From the NCBI RefSeq assembly GCF_000003855.2, contig NW_003101682.1, positions 5,708,828-5,772,827 of the forward strand: 64,000 nucleotides of DNA. Reading direction: 5' to 3'. This document shows positions 21,576-35,243 of this stretch, piece after piece (the stretch's first letter is position 1; each line of letters begins with the position of its first letter). The stretch comes from Blastomyces gilchristii SLH14081. Lineage: Eukaryota > Ascomycota > Eurotiomycetes > Onygenales > Ajellomycetaceae. Position numbers and translations under genes: made by a program. A model generated the notes under the pieces. It searched no databases, had not been told where the DNA came from, and saw only the letters and a list, made by a program, of their open reading frames with translations.

Positions 21576-23389
21576 TTATTATTATTATTATTCTTCAATT
21601 ATAGATGTATGCAGTCAGAGACTATGACATCTACCTGAGAACTTTCAGTTCTCAGGGTTTTTTCTATATATGTAAAGTTAACTATTATACATTCACCAAT
21701 TTCAGATATATAAAATCAGAAAATTCCAGCTCAGAATACAAAAACTGTTTATAAATTACAGTATTTTAACATCTTCTAATACTTTGAAATTATTTGATAA
21801 TATCATGATCAAAGAAAAGAGAACACAGTCTTAAAGATAAACACATTAAATAGATAGATAAAAAGAAATTGAAAGAAAAAGATAAAGTAAAGAGAGACTG
21901 TAATAAAATAAATTATTAAAAGATAGTATATAGCTATTTTAACAGACTATATCTGATTGATTTTCTTCTCTTCATATTCAGATATTTCTGAATTTAGTCA
22001 TTTTCTTATAACTGCTTGAGTTTCTGATAGAAAGTTTATTAAGTATTTAATTTCTGTCTCAGTTGAGAATAAGAATCTTATATTTAATTAATTTAAATTA
22101 TACTTCTCTTTCAATCTAACTCTGAGACTATTATATAATACACAGTGTATTATAATATACTCAGAATTCTTATTTATATTACAGAATAAGTATTCTATTA
22201 AATTAAATCTATCATCAAATCTTTATATATAAGATTTAAAATAATTATATTCTAGTTTTAGCTGTATTATAGATGAGAATATTTTCTTTTTATATTTAAT
22301 TAAATAAGATTTTTATATAAGTTTTATTTTAAATCTTGAATAATATATACTTTTCTTTTATTTCTATCAGTTTTTATTTTACTTATTTAAATAAGATTCT
22401 TTTATTTTTCTCTTTATAAAAGATTAGAATATAATTTTTTGAATAGATCTGTTTAATTCTGAATTCTTTTTTACAGCTGAATCAGTCAATTCATTATTAT
22501 AAATATTTATATAAGTAAAAACTTAGTGTAGATAAATTATCAGCTTTAATATTCTTCTCTTTTAAATTTTTAAAACAGAGTTTAAGATCAGTTTAAGATT
22601 TATTTAATTATTATAAATCTAACTATTTCTAAGTCTTTTTAAAGCAGCTTAACTATCAGAGAATATTTATATCTCTTTTAAACTATTTTCTCTTATATAA
22701 AATTTTATTTCAATGAGTTTGAAAGCTTTCACTATTATAAATTATTCAGTATCAAAGACTTCAGATTCACAGTTTAAATTTCAGAAATCTGAGATAAAAT
22801 TAATATTATCTTCAGTATAAGCAATGTCTGTATTTAATTTATTTAAATTCTTATTTTTGAAGTTATCTGAATAAATCAGAATAGAGTCTTCTATATTAAT
22901 TGTAGAAATTCTCTTCAAATACTATTCATATTCTTTCTTCTTAGATAGTTTATATATTTATAAGTTTATAAGAGATTTAAGCTTTTCTCTTCAGAAAGAT
23001 ATCTTCTCATGATCAACTTTTTCAATATTTAAAGAAGAAAATTGATTTTTAATCAGTAAGTATAGTCTATATAGTTGAGAAGACATTTTCTTTAAAGAAT
23101 TATTTTCATTTTAATTAAGAAATCTATTTCAATTCAGTTCATTTTCAGAGTTAATTAATGAAAATGAAGAAGAGACACTTTCTCTAATTATATAATTTAA
23201 GCTTATCTTTATAACTCTCAGAGTATAGTTCATACAGATCTTTTCAAATCTAATAGTAGAAGAGAGAATTGAAGCTTCAATTTTCATTGCTTTAATAGAA
23301 GATAATTTGAATACTTTTAAAATTCTTCTCAGAGCTCTGTTTTACAGACTTTAAAAGAGTTCAGCGAAATTCTCTTGATTATTTTATTA
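21576..23389 (-). mobile_element. LINE-A, 3' segment (RNase H end and tail)
   Basis: Minus-oriented non-LTR element. The 3' tail is an (ATT)n tract at 21,576-21,592 on the host border. The segment is collinear with 23,390-25,190 of LINE-B but carries more A/T at differing positions. Decayed coding text includes the RNase H block. It ends at ttattttatta (23,379-23,389), which reappears at the other side of the LINE-B insertion, so this piece and 41,606-46,987 are two halves of one element. Confidence 0.85.
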
Positions 23390-26300
23390 ATTATTATTAT
23401 TAATATTCTTAAATTATAGATGTATACAGTCAGAGACTATCACATCTACCTGAGAACTTTTAGTTCTCAGAGTTTTTTCTATATCTGTAAAGTTAACTAT
23501 TATACATTCATCAATTTCAGATATGTAAAATCAGAAAATTTCAGCTCAGAATACAAAAACTGTTTATAAATTACAGTGTTTTAACATCTTCTGATACTTT
23601 GAAATCATTTGACAATATCATGACAAAGGAAAAGAGAACACAGTCTTAAAGATAGACATATTAAATAGATAGATAGAAAGGAATTGAAAGAAAAAGATAA
23701 AGTAAAGAGAGACTGTAATAAAATAAAATATTAAAAGATAGTATATAGCTGTTTTAACAGACTATATCTGATTGATTTTCTTCTCTTCATATTCAGATAT
23801 TTCTGAATTTAGTCATTTTCTTGTAGCTGCTTGAGTTTCTGATAGAAAGTCTATTAAGTATTTAATTTCTGTCTCAGTTGAGAATAAGAATCTCATATTT
23901 AATTGATTTAAATCATACTTCTCTTTCAATCTGACTCTGAGACTATTGTATAATATATAGTATATTACAATATACTCAGAATTCTCATTTACATTGCAGA
24001 ATGAGCATTCTATTAAGTTAAATCTATCATCAAATCTTTGTATATAAGATTTGAAATAGTCATGTTCTAGTTTCAGCTATATTATAGATGAGAATATTTT
24101 CTTTTTATATTTAATTAAACAAGATTTCTACTTGAGTTTTGTTTCAAATCTTGAATAATGTATACTCTTCTTTTATTTCTGTCAGCTTTCATTTCACTTA
24201 TCTAGACAAGATTCTTTTATTTTTCTCTTTATAAAAGACTAGAATATAATTTTTTGAATAGATCTGCTTAATTCTGTACTCTTTTTTACAGCTGAATCAG
24301 TCAATTCATTATCATGAATATTCATATAAGTAGGAACTCAGTGTAGATGAATTATCAGCTTTGATATTCTTCTCTTTTGAATTTTTAAAACAGAGTTTAA
24401 GATCAGTTCAAGATTCATTTAATCATTATAAATCTGACTATTTCTAAGTCTTTTTAAAGCAGCTTGACTATCAGAGAATATTCATATCTCTTTCAAACTA
24501 TTTTCTCTTTTATAAGATTTTATTTTAATGAGTTTGAAAGCTTTCACTATTATAAATAGTTCAGCATCAAAGACTTCAGATTCACAGTCTAAATTTCAGA
24601 AATCTGAGATAAAATTAATATTATCTTCAGTATAAGCAATGTCTGTATCTAATCTATTCAAATTCTCATTTTTTGAGTCATCTGAATAAATCAGAATAGA
24701 GTCTTTTATATTAATTGTAGAAATTCTCTTCAAATACTGTTCATATTCTTTCTCTTTAGATAGTTCACTTATTTATAAGTCTATAAGAGATTCAAGCTTT
24801 TCTCTTCAGAGAGATAACTTCTCATGATTAACTTTTTCAATATTTAAAGAAGAAAATTGATTTTTAATCAGAGAGCATAGTCTGTACAGTTGAGAAGACA
24901 TTTTCTTTGAAGAATTATTTTCATTTCAATTAAGAAATCTATTTCAATTCAGTTCATTTCCAGAGTTAATTAATGAAAATGAAGAAGAGACTCTTTCTCT
25001 GATTATATAATTTGAGCTTATCTTTATAACTCTCAGAGCATAGTTCATACAGGCCTTTTCAATTCTAATAGTAGAAGAAGGAATTGAAGCTTCAATGTTC
25101 ATTACTTTAATAGAAGATGATTTGAATACTCTCAGAATTCTTCTCAAGACTCTGTTTTTCAGACTTTGAAAGAGTTCAGTGAAATTTCCTTGATTATTTC
25201 ATTAAACTTAAACTTCATAATCAGCTACTGATGTAATACAGGCTATATATATCTGTCTCATAGTCTGAAAGAATAGACCTCTCTCTGTATTTGATAGTCT
25301 GATTATGTTGTTCAATAGTCTTTCTATCTTGACAGTTCTTTGTTGAATGTGATATTTAAAATTCAACTTAAAGTTTAATCATACTTCTAATCACTTAATA
25401 TTTACACTGAGTTTAATCTCTCTATTTAAAAGAGTTAGAGATAGTTCTTTCTCATTGAATCTAGAAAAGAAATGAATTAACTCAGTTTTATTCAAATTAA
25501 ATTAAATTTGATTTATATATGCTCTAATAAAGATTTTCTTTGCAGCTTCTTCAATCACTTTCAAATTCTCTTTAATAGTTTTTGAGCTGTAGACTAGATC
25601 AATATCATACATATAACTGAGAGATTATACTATTCTCATATTTCTATTTTTGAATAGATATACAGTGTATATTGTAAATAAAATAAGTGAGATTGAAGAT
25701 TCTTACAGTACTTCTATTTTTATCTCAGTCTTATGTTATTTCATTTCATCAAAGAAAAGTTGTATAATTCTTTTAGATATAAAATAGTTAACTCATTTTA
25801 TTAGAGAAAGTGACAGTTTTAACATCTTCAAATTCTGAATTAACTTTGACTTTGAAATATGATCAAATGCTTTCTTTTATATCAATAAAAACTGCAGTTG
25901 AGACCCAGATCTTCATACTTTGCTATTTGAATATCATGAATAACTGAGAGAACAGTATCAATTGTAGAACACTGTTTTCTATCTCTCATTTATTCACTGA
26001 ATAAAAGAGAATTACTGATAGAGCTTATAAAAGATATTTAAGTAGCTATTATCTTTTCTAAAACCTTTTCTAGACAGTTCAATAGAGATATTACTCTATA
26101 TGACTTGAGAATTGAAGTTTTTCTATTAGGTTTTATAAGAATCACTTCAGTGACTTCTCTTCAGTATTGAGAATAATATTCATTTTTCAAGAGATTGAAA
26201 AAGAGCTTAAAATATTCATTCTTTAAGTAGAAGTATGTATTTTGAATAATCAAGTGATTAATTGAATCAGGCCCTGCAGCAGTTTTAACTGAACTTGAGA

Positions 26301-27025
26301 AAATAGCTGACTCTAATTCATCTTGAGTAAGATCAGGCCATTCTCAGTCATTTTTATCAATATAGTTGAGAAGTAATATATTCTCTTTCTCTGAATCTGA
26401 ATCTGATGAGTTTTGAAAGAGAGTTCTTATAAAAACTTGACATTTTTTCTTAAAAGAGTTTGCTGTATATAATTCACTCTGAAACTCATATTCTAAGATT
26501 GAAAGTTTTGCTACACTTCTGTTTTAGTATAGTTAAAAGCTTTAAAAACTTTCTTTTCTTATGCTTCTTCAAGAAATTTATTTCAGCAGTCTATTTTAGC
26601 TCTTTTAATATCTGAAAAATATTCATTTCTGACAGCTTTGAACTCTTTATTAGAAATTATATCATTCTTTCAATCTCTTCTAGCAGTAGTTAATTGTTTT
26701 CTTTTAGATGTAATATTCTCATTTCATCAAGATTTTATATACTCAGAAGACTTTCTCTTTGAAATATTATCTTTAATACTTACTAGAATAATAGATGTAG
26801 TGAGCTTTACTCTATTCTCAAGCATTTCATTTGAGATATCTTGATCAGAATTTCAATATAGCTCACTCTGTCTTTCAGATTTTAACAGTTTTATACTTTC
26901 TTCAACTGTCTTTCAGTCAGCTTTTTCAAAGTTAAACTGATTAGAGAGAAGAGAATTTTCACTCATTTATTTCTCACTCAGTTTAATATTAAATTAAATA
27001 ATCTCATGATCTGATTCTGATGTCT
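23390..27025 (-). mobile_element. LINE-B, 3' segment (RT and RNase H)
   Basis: Tad-like LINE, minus strand, beginning at its (ATT)n 3' tail. Read on the minus strand it contains the RT region with a YxDD-type motif altered by mutation (near 25,600). Next is the post-RT block (RRILRVFKSSSIKVMNIEAS, 24,944-25,147), followed by RNase H text including FSDSQAALKRL (near 24,450-24,600). It is interrupted at 27,025 by a gypsy element whose target duplication is GTCT or GTCTT. It continues at 35,244. Many in-frame stops mean it is non-functional. Confidence 0.88.
23450..27025 (-). pseudogene. LINE-B ORF2 relic, RT to RNase H part
   Basis: This is the C-terminal part of the LINE polyprotein. SESDHEIIQFNIKLSEK near the gypsy insertion is the end of the endonuclease domain. 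The RT palm follows (ending in NLNKTELIHFFSRFNEKELS near 25,450), then RNase H. Stop codons of the TGA/TAA/TAG type interrupt every domain, as expected from C-to-T change at CGA, CAG, CAA and TGG codons. Confidence 0.8.
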
Positions 27026-27200
27026 TGTGATTCAGAAGAACGTATGACTGTCGGATAATAACGCGGCCGCTTCTGAACTTGCGTACAAGTGTAAAGGGGT
27101 CATAGCAGCCACTAATTAATTTAGCATACAATATTACAATATATAAGAAGCCAGTGTACATCTGTAATTGTACACTGACTTAAGCAATCTTTGAATCACA
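27026..27200 (+). repeat. Gypsy-1 left LTR
   Basis: 175 bp. It retains CpG-containing sequence (gataataacgcggccgcttc) that the element interior has lost. Confidence 0.9.
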
Positions 27201-27586
27201 TCTGATAGCATGTCTAAAAACTGGTGAGAAGCGCAGGCTTCTTCAGAATGTGATAATTCCATCTACAAAGCAATTCATAGTTATCATGTCAGTGTGGTTC
27301 TAGAACATCTCAAAAGATAGTGTACAAAGAGCAGTGAGTGAAAGAGTATTCAATTGATACTGCTTTGCTTGTTGAGGGAAAACTTCATACTCAGGTGAAT
27401 GCCACATATGAGATATGAACAGATGAGGTGTGAGAAAGAGAATGAGAGTGATGAACCAGATTCAAAGAAATTCACTCCCTATCTAAAAGAAGGATAAAAA
27501 GAAGAGAGTGATCATCACTGAAGTTGTACAATGATAACAGAAATCATATAGTGATATAATGATAGACATTGTATAATCAATAAGAA

Positions 27587-28810
27587 ATGACTGAAATGAA
27601 TACCTTTTCTAATCAATACAAACAACACCCTTCTCTGCTACCTGAACTGAAAGATATACAGAATCTCTCAGAGAATTTACTTGAAGCAGTAAGAAAAGCA
27701 GCTGAAACTTCTGAACTGAAATCAAAGCTCTGTATATATACAAGAATTCTAAATGAGATCAAGGCCTTGTATACACAGTGGCAGGCTGAGATGAAAGTCA
27801 AACAATAATTGACATTCACTGCAGATCAAGTATTCACTATGAAGAGCTTCACTGATGTAATCATCATTATTAATAAGAATAGAAAAAACCAGATCTTAGA
27901 TCTGCAGTGAGAGATTAAATATTTATATAAATAGATAACTATATCAAATCTGAAGATCTCATTATAATTATTCACAATCTCTTCAGAAGTGTACACATCA
28001 TCAGAGACTGCTATGCAGGATGAGAATCTGAGCATGAAATACATCAAGTCAGAAGATCTGCTGAAGTTATCAAGCTTTAATAGTGACTGAAAAAATAATG
28101 CTGCAATCAGCTGGCTAAGTCAGATATAATTATATTATCAGATCAAACATGAACTTACAGACAGACAGTTAATGAAATTTCAATAAGTCTTAAGATCTGC
28201 TGCATTTCTATGTGAAAAAGTGAAGTTATTATGAATAACTAATGAAAAGATAAATCTTACAGATCTGAAGTGATATTCATTCTCACAAATATGAAATGAG
28301 TTTTTCAAATGAATCTTACACAACTTTGAGAAAGTGAATATAAGACAAGTGTTATGAATACTTCACTGAGTGTAGATAAGTAAGTGATCTTATATTATAC
28401 TTTATACACTTCAGCTTATACTATCTTATATTAAATGAAGAGCTTTCAACATCTTTCTGTTTACAGATCTTTATTCATAATCTTATATCTGAGTTAAGAG
28501 TGAAATGAAAATGCTTAACTGCACAGTCAGACACAGTGAAGAAAGTATATAATATTCTCATTGTACAGAAACAAGTGAGTCAATTATAATAGAAAATACT
28601 GTAATTGAGTACATCTCAGCAGAGAATAGATAATCAGACTTCTACAACACAGGTTACACACTCAGATATAATAAATCTAGATCTGAATATCATTACTAAA
28701 GTACTGAATTCTCTGAAAAAGAGATTCTCTGAGTGAAAATCTTAATATTATGAACATTGAGCTTGCTTCAACTGCAGATATTAAAATCATGATATAAAAG
28801 ATTACACTCA
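27587..28810 (+). pseudogene. Gypsy-1 gag relic
   Basis: It starts with an open stretch of 73 codons (MTEMNTFSNQYKQHPSLLPE). Decayed text follows, ending in a zinc-knuckle remnant ACFNCRY-NHDIKDY near 28,757-28,800, in which the last cysteine has become tyrosine (TGC to TAC). Confidence 0.65.
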
Positions 28811-29079
28811 GTATACACAGTCAAGAGAAGCAAGAGAGTCAAAAAACTAGCAGAATCAGTGAGCTCAAAGACACTCACTGATATTCTATGAAAAGTCTTC
28901 AAAGTGAAAGAGATGCCTGTGTTAGATGATTCTCTGAATTCTGTGAATGTAAAGAAGAAGCAGACTTCTGAATAAGATGTGAGTAAGAATGATAAAGTGA
29001 ATACTCATCTTAATGTCTTAAGACCTGAAATATTAATGTATAAGAAGCACTTGAGTAAGAATTGAGAGATGACTGCAAA

Positions 29080-32040
29080 AGTGTTAGCAGACACAGAAGC
29101 TTCTATATAATATATTAATAATTATATAATCTGAAGACTGAAAGAGGTTTGCTGAGTGAAGAATTCTCAATGTATAAGATTATCTGATAACTGATATTTA
29201 ATATCATCTATAAGAGTAAGAGTTTCCTTGCACTTCAAAGAATAATCTTGCTATATTTAAGTGTGAGAGCTGCAGAATGTGAAATACAATCTTATTCTCA
29301 GACTCAATTGATTTCAAAGGTTCAATCTGCAGATTCAATGACATACATGCTATATACAGTTGACTGATAGAAAGAAAACAGTTCATACAATTCTATTAAC
29401 TAATATGAGAAGGACATTTCATGCCTCTGATATAGAAGAATTAAATCTGCTTACATATTAATAAGCAAAGAGAATGATTTATAAGACCTTATCTGAAAGC
29501 ATTCTGTATATTATACAGAACCTGAAAGTGAAGAAAATCAAGATAAAAGATATATGAAAGAACAAGTGTATGAAGAAGCTTCTGAAGAAGTATGAAAAGA
29601 TCTTTCAAACAGATCTTTCATCAGAACTGCTGCTGGAATGAGGATTTGTACACAAGATTAATATGAGAGACATAAAATCAGTCAATCAGAATACATATTC
29701 TCTGTCACAAATGCATCTTGAAGAACAGAAGTGTCAGATCACAGATCTTCTAGAACATGATCTCATACAACTCTTATCAAGCATATGAGGCTTTTCAGTT
29801 CTATTTGTACAAAAGGCAGATGAGAAGTGGCAGATGTGTATTGATTATTAAACACTTAATAAGCTTATAATCAAGAATGAATATTCACTGTCACAGATTC
29901 AACAACACTTGAATACAGTTGAAAATGCCTGATATCTATCAAAGATTAATCTTCTCTCAGAATACTGATAGATCTGTGTAGATAAACTGTCAGTCTCATG
30001 AATCACATTTAATATACAATGAGAGAAGTTCAAATTCCTGATAATATCATTCAGTCTGATAAATGTATCTGTTATCTTTTAAACAATAATGAATACAATT
30101 CTTTATAAACAGAATAAAACCTCATATCTTGTATATCTCAATGATATTCTAGTCTTTTCAAACTCATATAATAAATATCTGAAGCATCTTAATGAAGTGC
30201 TTATAACTCTGACAGAGTATAAGCTCTACATTAAATTAATAAAGTGTGTATTTGAAACAGAAGAGTTGAAGTTTGTAGAATATATAGTAAGTAATAACTG
30301 TATATATCTCATCTCAGAGAAATTGAATGTCATAGTGAATTAACTACAGCTGAGAAATGTACATTATATATAACAGTTTCTTGAGTTAGTCTCATATTAC
30401 TGCAGATTTATCAAGGATTTTATATAAATATCTGCATCACTCTCAGATCTCTTAAGAGAAATAGATACAAATCTGTGAAAGAAGAAGTTTCATTCAATTA
30501 TCTGAAATGCTGTGTGTGAAGAGGCTTTTCTCACACTGAGAGAATGTGTAATAACATTCTCAGTGCTTATTTAATCAGATTATAATAAACCTTTCTACAT
30601 TGAGACAGATATATTTAAATAAGCTATCAAAGACACTCTTCTACAGATGAGTAAGAACAGCAAGCTGCATCTAGTGATATATGATGGTAGAAAACTATCA
30701 GATGCTGAGCTCAATTATTCAGTGTATGAAAAGAAATTACTAGTGATCAAGCATATGCTGATATTATGAGATAGATATATTAACAATAAGTATATAATAA
30801 CAGTGATTATAGATCACAAAAGCCTTATCTATCTATAATTAATAATAAAACCTTTCAAATACTTAGTATATTGAATCTCAGAGTTTCAAGTATACAATCT
30901 TTATATTAAATACTGAAAGGGATTAAATGCTGTGATATCTGATGCAATCAGTCACAGATCTGATTTCATAAGTGAGAATTCTGCAAATCAGGTATAAGAG
31001 ATGTTTGTATTAAATATGCTGAGAGAATGCAAGGAATCAGAATGAGTGAACATCATGATCTCTTACTTAGAGAATGATAAGATGTTGAATGATAAGTGTT
31101 TTATAAGAGTAGTAGAAGAGATGCTTCTGAACTTTAAGCTAAGAAAATTGAAAAATGACATTGTACTTTATCATGATCTAGAATATGCAAAAGCTCTCTA
31201 TCTAGAATCTTTATTTAGATATAACTTAGTGACTCACATGCACAAGGAATTCAGTCACTTAGAAAGCTCTGAACTCACGAGTGTACTTAAATCAAGAGTA
31301 TACTGGCCAAGCATGACTGAGGATATTCAGATGTATACTCACAAGTGCCTGAATTATCAGGTTACAAAAGAATCTAAGAAAGGATTAGAATATGAGAAAG
31401 CACAACATCAGATAAAGTGTATAATACAATTATTTAAATAATGAGAGATGAATCTCATAGATATATTACTGTGAATATCAAATGAAAATCAATGAATAAT
31501 CACTGCTATTGATTACACTACTGACTGACCAGTTATAAAAGCAGCTTCAGAGATGACAGAGAAGATGATGACAAAGTTTCTATATGATAAGATCTATGTT
31601 AACTATGAAATATCACACAAGATTCTAACTGATAACAGTGTGAATCTTGTAGAAGAAGCAGTGAGACATTTTATAAGTCAGTTACAGACAAGACACTGTA
31701 GAACAACATCATATCATCCGCGGATGAATGGGAAGATGAAACACTTGAATGAAATCTTGAGTAACATGCTGACAAAATATCTAGTGAGCAAGCCTATGAG
31801 ATTATAAGATGAATATCTCAGTCAGGTACTATTAGTTACATGAATTCAGCAGCATACAGTCTTCAAGCATTTATCATTCTATCTGTTGTATGAATTGCAT
31901 CTGCACATTCCAGAGAATGCTTCAGAAAAGATGAGAGAGGAAATAGCAGTTACAGATGCAACAGTCACAGATGTGAAATCAAGATTGAAAGAGATCAGTC
32001 ACATATGTGTAAAAGTTAACAAGTTACTTCTGAACTGAGC
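29080..32040 (+). pseudogene. Gypsy-1 pol relic (PR, RT, RNase H, INT)
   Basis: The protease active site survives as ADTEAS, with glycine changed to glutamate (near 29,092). RT runs from about 29,690 to 30,340 and keeps YLNDILVFSN at its catalytic motif, with one Asp changed. RNase H follows at about 30,480-30,960 (KPFYIETDIF; SDAELNYSVYEKKLLVIKHM). The integrase zinc domain is in 31,046-31,441 (HMHKEFSHLE; HKCLNYQ). The integrase core is at 31,553-31,807 (ILTDNS; TTSYHPRMNGKMKHLN, with the catalytic Glu position now Lys). Stops occur throughout, so it is inactive. Confidence 0.85.
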
Positions 32041-33079
32041 AATTTAATCAAAAAGAATATGAGACTCACTAGTTAAGAAATTGAGTCTCAAGATAAGAAT
32101 ATAAGTTCTCATACATAATGAGAGTTCTGAGAAGTTTCAACCTAGATGATTTGAGTCATATAAAATACTTAAATCACATTCTCTGAGAATATATACATTG
32201 AAAGAATCAGAGGGACAGATCTTACATAACTTAATAAATAATTCATGACTAGTAAAAGCAAAGATGCAAGATCTGAGTGAATTATGATTATTCACAGCAC
32301 TATTATCAGTGTTGAAAAAGAAGAAGCTTATAATTGAAAAGCCTTGTGAGGTAAGAGAAATCATAGACACTTATGAATCAGATAATCTCACTTATTCTAA
32401 TCTTTTCATAATTATAAGAAAAGAATGAGAAGCAATGAAGAAATCAGATGAACATCACACTTTAATAAGTGATGAGACTGTAGTCAGTTGTATAATAACA
32501 TGCTGCAGATAGCAGGTGTAACATGATAAAGAGCAGTCTCAAAGTGACAGACTTGTACATAAGTCAGATTACAGAAGAAAAAGAAATTCAGAGTTAAATT
32601 CAACTGTTTATATCAGTTCAATTACAGAGATTACAGAGAATGAACTATCTGAAACATCTGCAGATGTGTGAGATTAAGTCATCTCAATCTCTGAGAATGC
32701 TCAGAGATCAGGCAAGGTTAGTTTTAATGAGCTGTTTACTGTAGTAATCTGAGCAGGTGAAGAGAGACAGTATAATACATGAGACAGAATTACAAAAGAT
32801 GAAAGCTACTGAATCTAGTCACTAAATGCTGTATTATATAGAGGTCATGTAAGAGTAGTGACTAGTAGACAAAGAGAAAGTGTAAGAAAAGAGAAATAAA
32901 TTGATCATCAACTGTAAGAATCAGCTGCAAAAGACAAATATTATCATACACATCTCATTCATTTTCATACATCACACATTGAATCTATTTCCAAACATCA
33001 TGTTATTTAAAAAACATTAAAAATAAAGAAAATCTCAAAACTCAAGATCTGCAAGAGATTCAAGAGCTGTAAGTCACTC

Positions 33080-34520
33080 TTACAATAATACTGCACATGT
33101 CTCTGATTTCTCTATCACTCTGTATATGATATTAATGTCATTTATCACAAGATTGACTGAAATGCCAATATAGAAATGTGTACATGTATGTGTAGAGAAA
33201 TTAAAGAAGAGTGTGAGACTCACAGAATCAGAAGTCAAGAGAGAAGGAGCAGAGGCAGAAGAAACAAAAGAAGAAGGCACAGAATCAGATGAATGACAGT
33301 GAGAGTCACTCAGTGCTGAATACTTATAATCTGATGTGCACACAACCTTCTCTGCAGAGAAGGGAGAGAAAGTGATGAGAGAAGCTTAGAGACAGAAGAA
33401 GATAGTCTTAGCAGTGTTATCATCTTTGATTAGAATGGCCTCTGATATCAGAGTAACTAAGAACTATTGTTAGCATATGAAATCATAAAAGCATGAATAA
33501 TAATTACTGAATAAACACTCACTGGTCTTAGAATTATACATGTAATTACAACACACATGAGACTTCTCAGAAAGAGAGAGAGAGACATAGAGAAATGCAG
33601 AAAGCAGAACACAGTATGCAAATAGCTCATTCTTATAATGATATTTCAGACAAGATATACAAGCCTCACACTCACAGATGTAAAAGAGTATGACATCTAT
33701 ATTTCTGTTTCTGAAAACACAGATATCTTTCATCTGCATCATGAAGTCAGATGACAGATATTAGAGAATAGATTAATACAGATCTATCATTCTGAAGAAA
33801 TTCATCAGAGTGAATATTCTTATAATATTAAACTTTATAATTATGAAAAGCTTCTTGATATCTGTAAATATCATGACTTTATACATAGTAAAACTCATAA
33901 CAATTTCTCTTAAGAACAGAAAAATCAGCATCAGAAAGAAAAGATGAAAAAGAAAAAGACTTATAATCTCAACACTGTTGAAAGAGAGAGTGATTCTCTG
34001 ATATAAATGAATAATTGCTCTATTATGAATATTTAAAATAAATGTAATAATCAGTGTCTGTAACTGAGCTTTAGATAATTATATTATATACAGTCTTCAT
34101 ACAATAAATCATTCTGAGAGTTGATAAGAAGAATGAGAGTGTATATACTGAGAAATATGATTTATTAAGTCTATACAATATCTTCTTGAAACAGGGAGAG
34201 CTAGTAACAAAAGCAGAGATAGTAAAACCAGAAGTAGCAGGAGTGAGAATTGCGGGAACAGAGATAGCAGAAGCAGGAGAACCAGACACAGAAACAGATG
34301 TAGAAGATTGAGAAAGAGCAGCAGAGAAAGAAACAGAGAGAATAGAGAGAGATGCAGAAGATCTGATCATATATAACACAGACAATTTCTCTATTATCAC
34401 ATTCTTCAAGTTCTTAATCAATGATTCAATATTGAGTTCACTATTATCAGCAGACATGAATCTGTTAATATGTGAAAATTCTATATGAATAAAAATAAAC
34501 ATATCAGTATCTGCATTCAT
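33080..34520 (-). pseudogene. Antisense Cys-rich gene carried by gypsy-1
   Basis: Three open fragments lie antisense to pol between integrase and the right LTR. They are 34,520-34,071 (149 codons, Ser/Ala/Pro/Val-rich middle), 33,742-33,470 (90 codons) and 33,343-33,080 (87 codons, Ser-rich). The middle one has ordered cysteines: CECEACISCLKYHYKNELFA, then SLSEKSHVCCNYMYNSKTSE and CLF. The same three fragments occur in gypsy-2 in the same order and spacing. The cysteine layout resembles small fungal zinc-binding domains of the DUF3716 type, but that is tentative. RIP has probably broken one longer gene. Confidence 0.6.
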
Positions 34521-35067
34521 ATAAAATTATGCTAGAAAACATGATCAGAAACTCACTGAGAAGAAAAACAGTTAAGAGCATATAAGAAGATGAAGAGAGT
34601 ATGTCATTTATAATAATACATTCTGACAACTGTTAGAAGATAAACAAGTCCTGATTATATTTCACAATGTATTACACTTACTATTAACAAACTGTCTGAT
34701 ATGAGAACTATGATGATGCTTGTTATGAAAATGAGAGGCCATTGTCAGAAACATGTACAATGTGATAGATAAACAGATGAAAAGAGTTGAACAGAAGAAG
34801 AAGTAGAAATCTTGAATAAGATAATAGTCTTGAATAAGATAATGATGTTTGATGATGATGATGATGAAGATAATAGTTGAAGAATGAGAAAAGTTAGTGA
34901 ATGAGTGATGTAATATAGTGAAAGTTTCTTTGTAAGAGTGTATGCAGAATGCTAGCCGAATCAGAGATAGATCACATGATCGCGAAACACTAGTGGCGAG
35001 CTAATCTGCATGAAGCTAGAGTGTATGACATGGTCACGTGAGGTTGACTGAATCTGATGAGGGAGAA

Positions 35068-35243
35068 TGTGATTCAGAAGAATGTACAACTGTTGAATAA
35101 TAACACAGCCACTTCTGAACTTGCTTATGAGTGTAAAGAGGCCATAGCAGCCACTAATTAATTTAGTGTATAATATTACAATATATAAGAAGCCGGCGTA
35201 TGCCTGGTAATCATACACTGGCTTAAGCAACCTTTGAATCACA
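35068..35243 (+). repeat. Gypsy-1 right LTR
   Basis: 176 bp, matching the left LTR with scattered transitions. The left LTR has cgcggccgc where this one has cacagcca, so this copy has lost the CpGs. Confidence 0.9.

Larger units (their letters stand above)
27026..35243 (+). mobile_element. Ty3/gypsy LTR retrotransposon, copy 1
   Basis: An 8,218-bp element inserted in LINE-B. LTRs are 27,026-27,200 and 35,068-35,243. LTR ends form the inverted repeat TGTGATTCA...TGAATCACA. The target duplication is GTCT if LTRs begin TG, or GTCTT if they begin GTG. A purine-rich tract gatgagggagaa directly precedes the right LTR. Gene order gag, protease, RT, RNase H, integrase on the plus strand identifies gypsy. 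A further set of reading frames lies antisense between integrase and the right LTR. The uninterrupted LINE-A copy (near 43,430) shows the empty site. Confidence 0.93.

Noticed and set aside
21576..25190. Simple tandem duplication of a 1.8-kb unit
   Set aside because: The two blocks belong to different LINE copies. The target duplication at 23,379-23,389 and the continuation at 41,606 explain the arrangement better.
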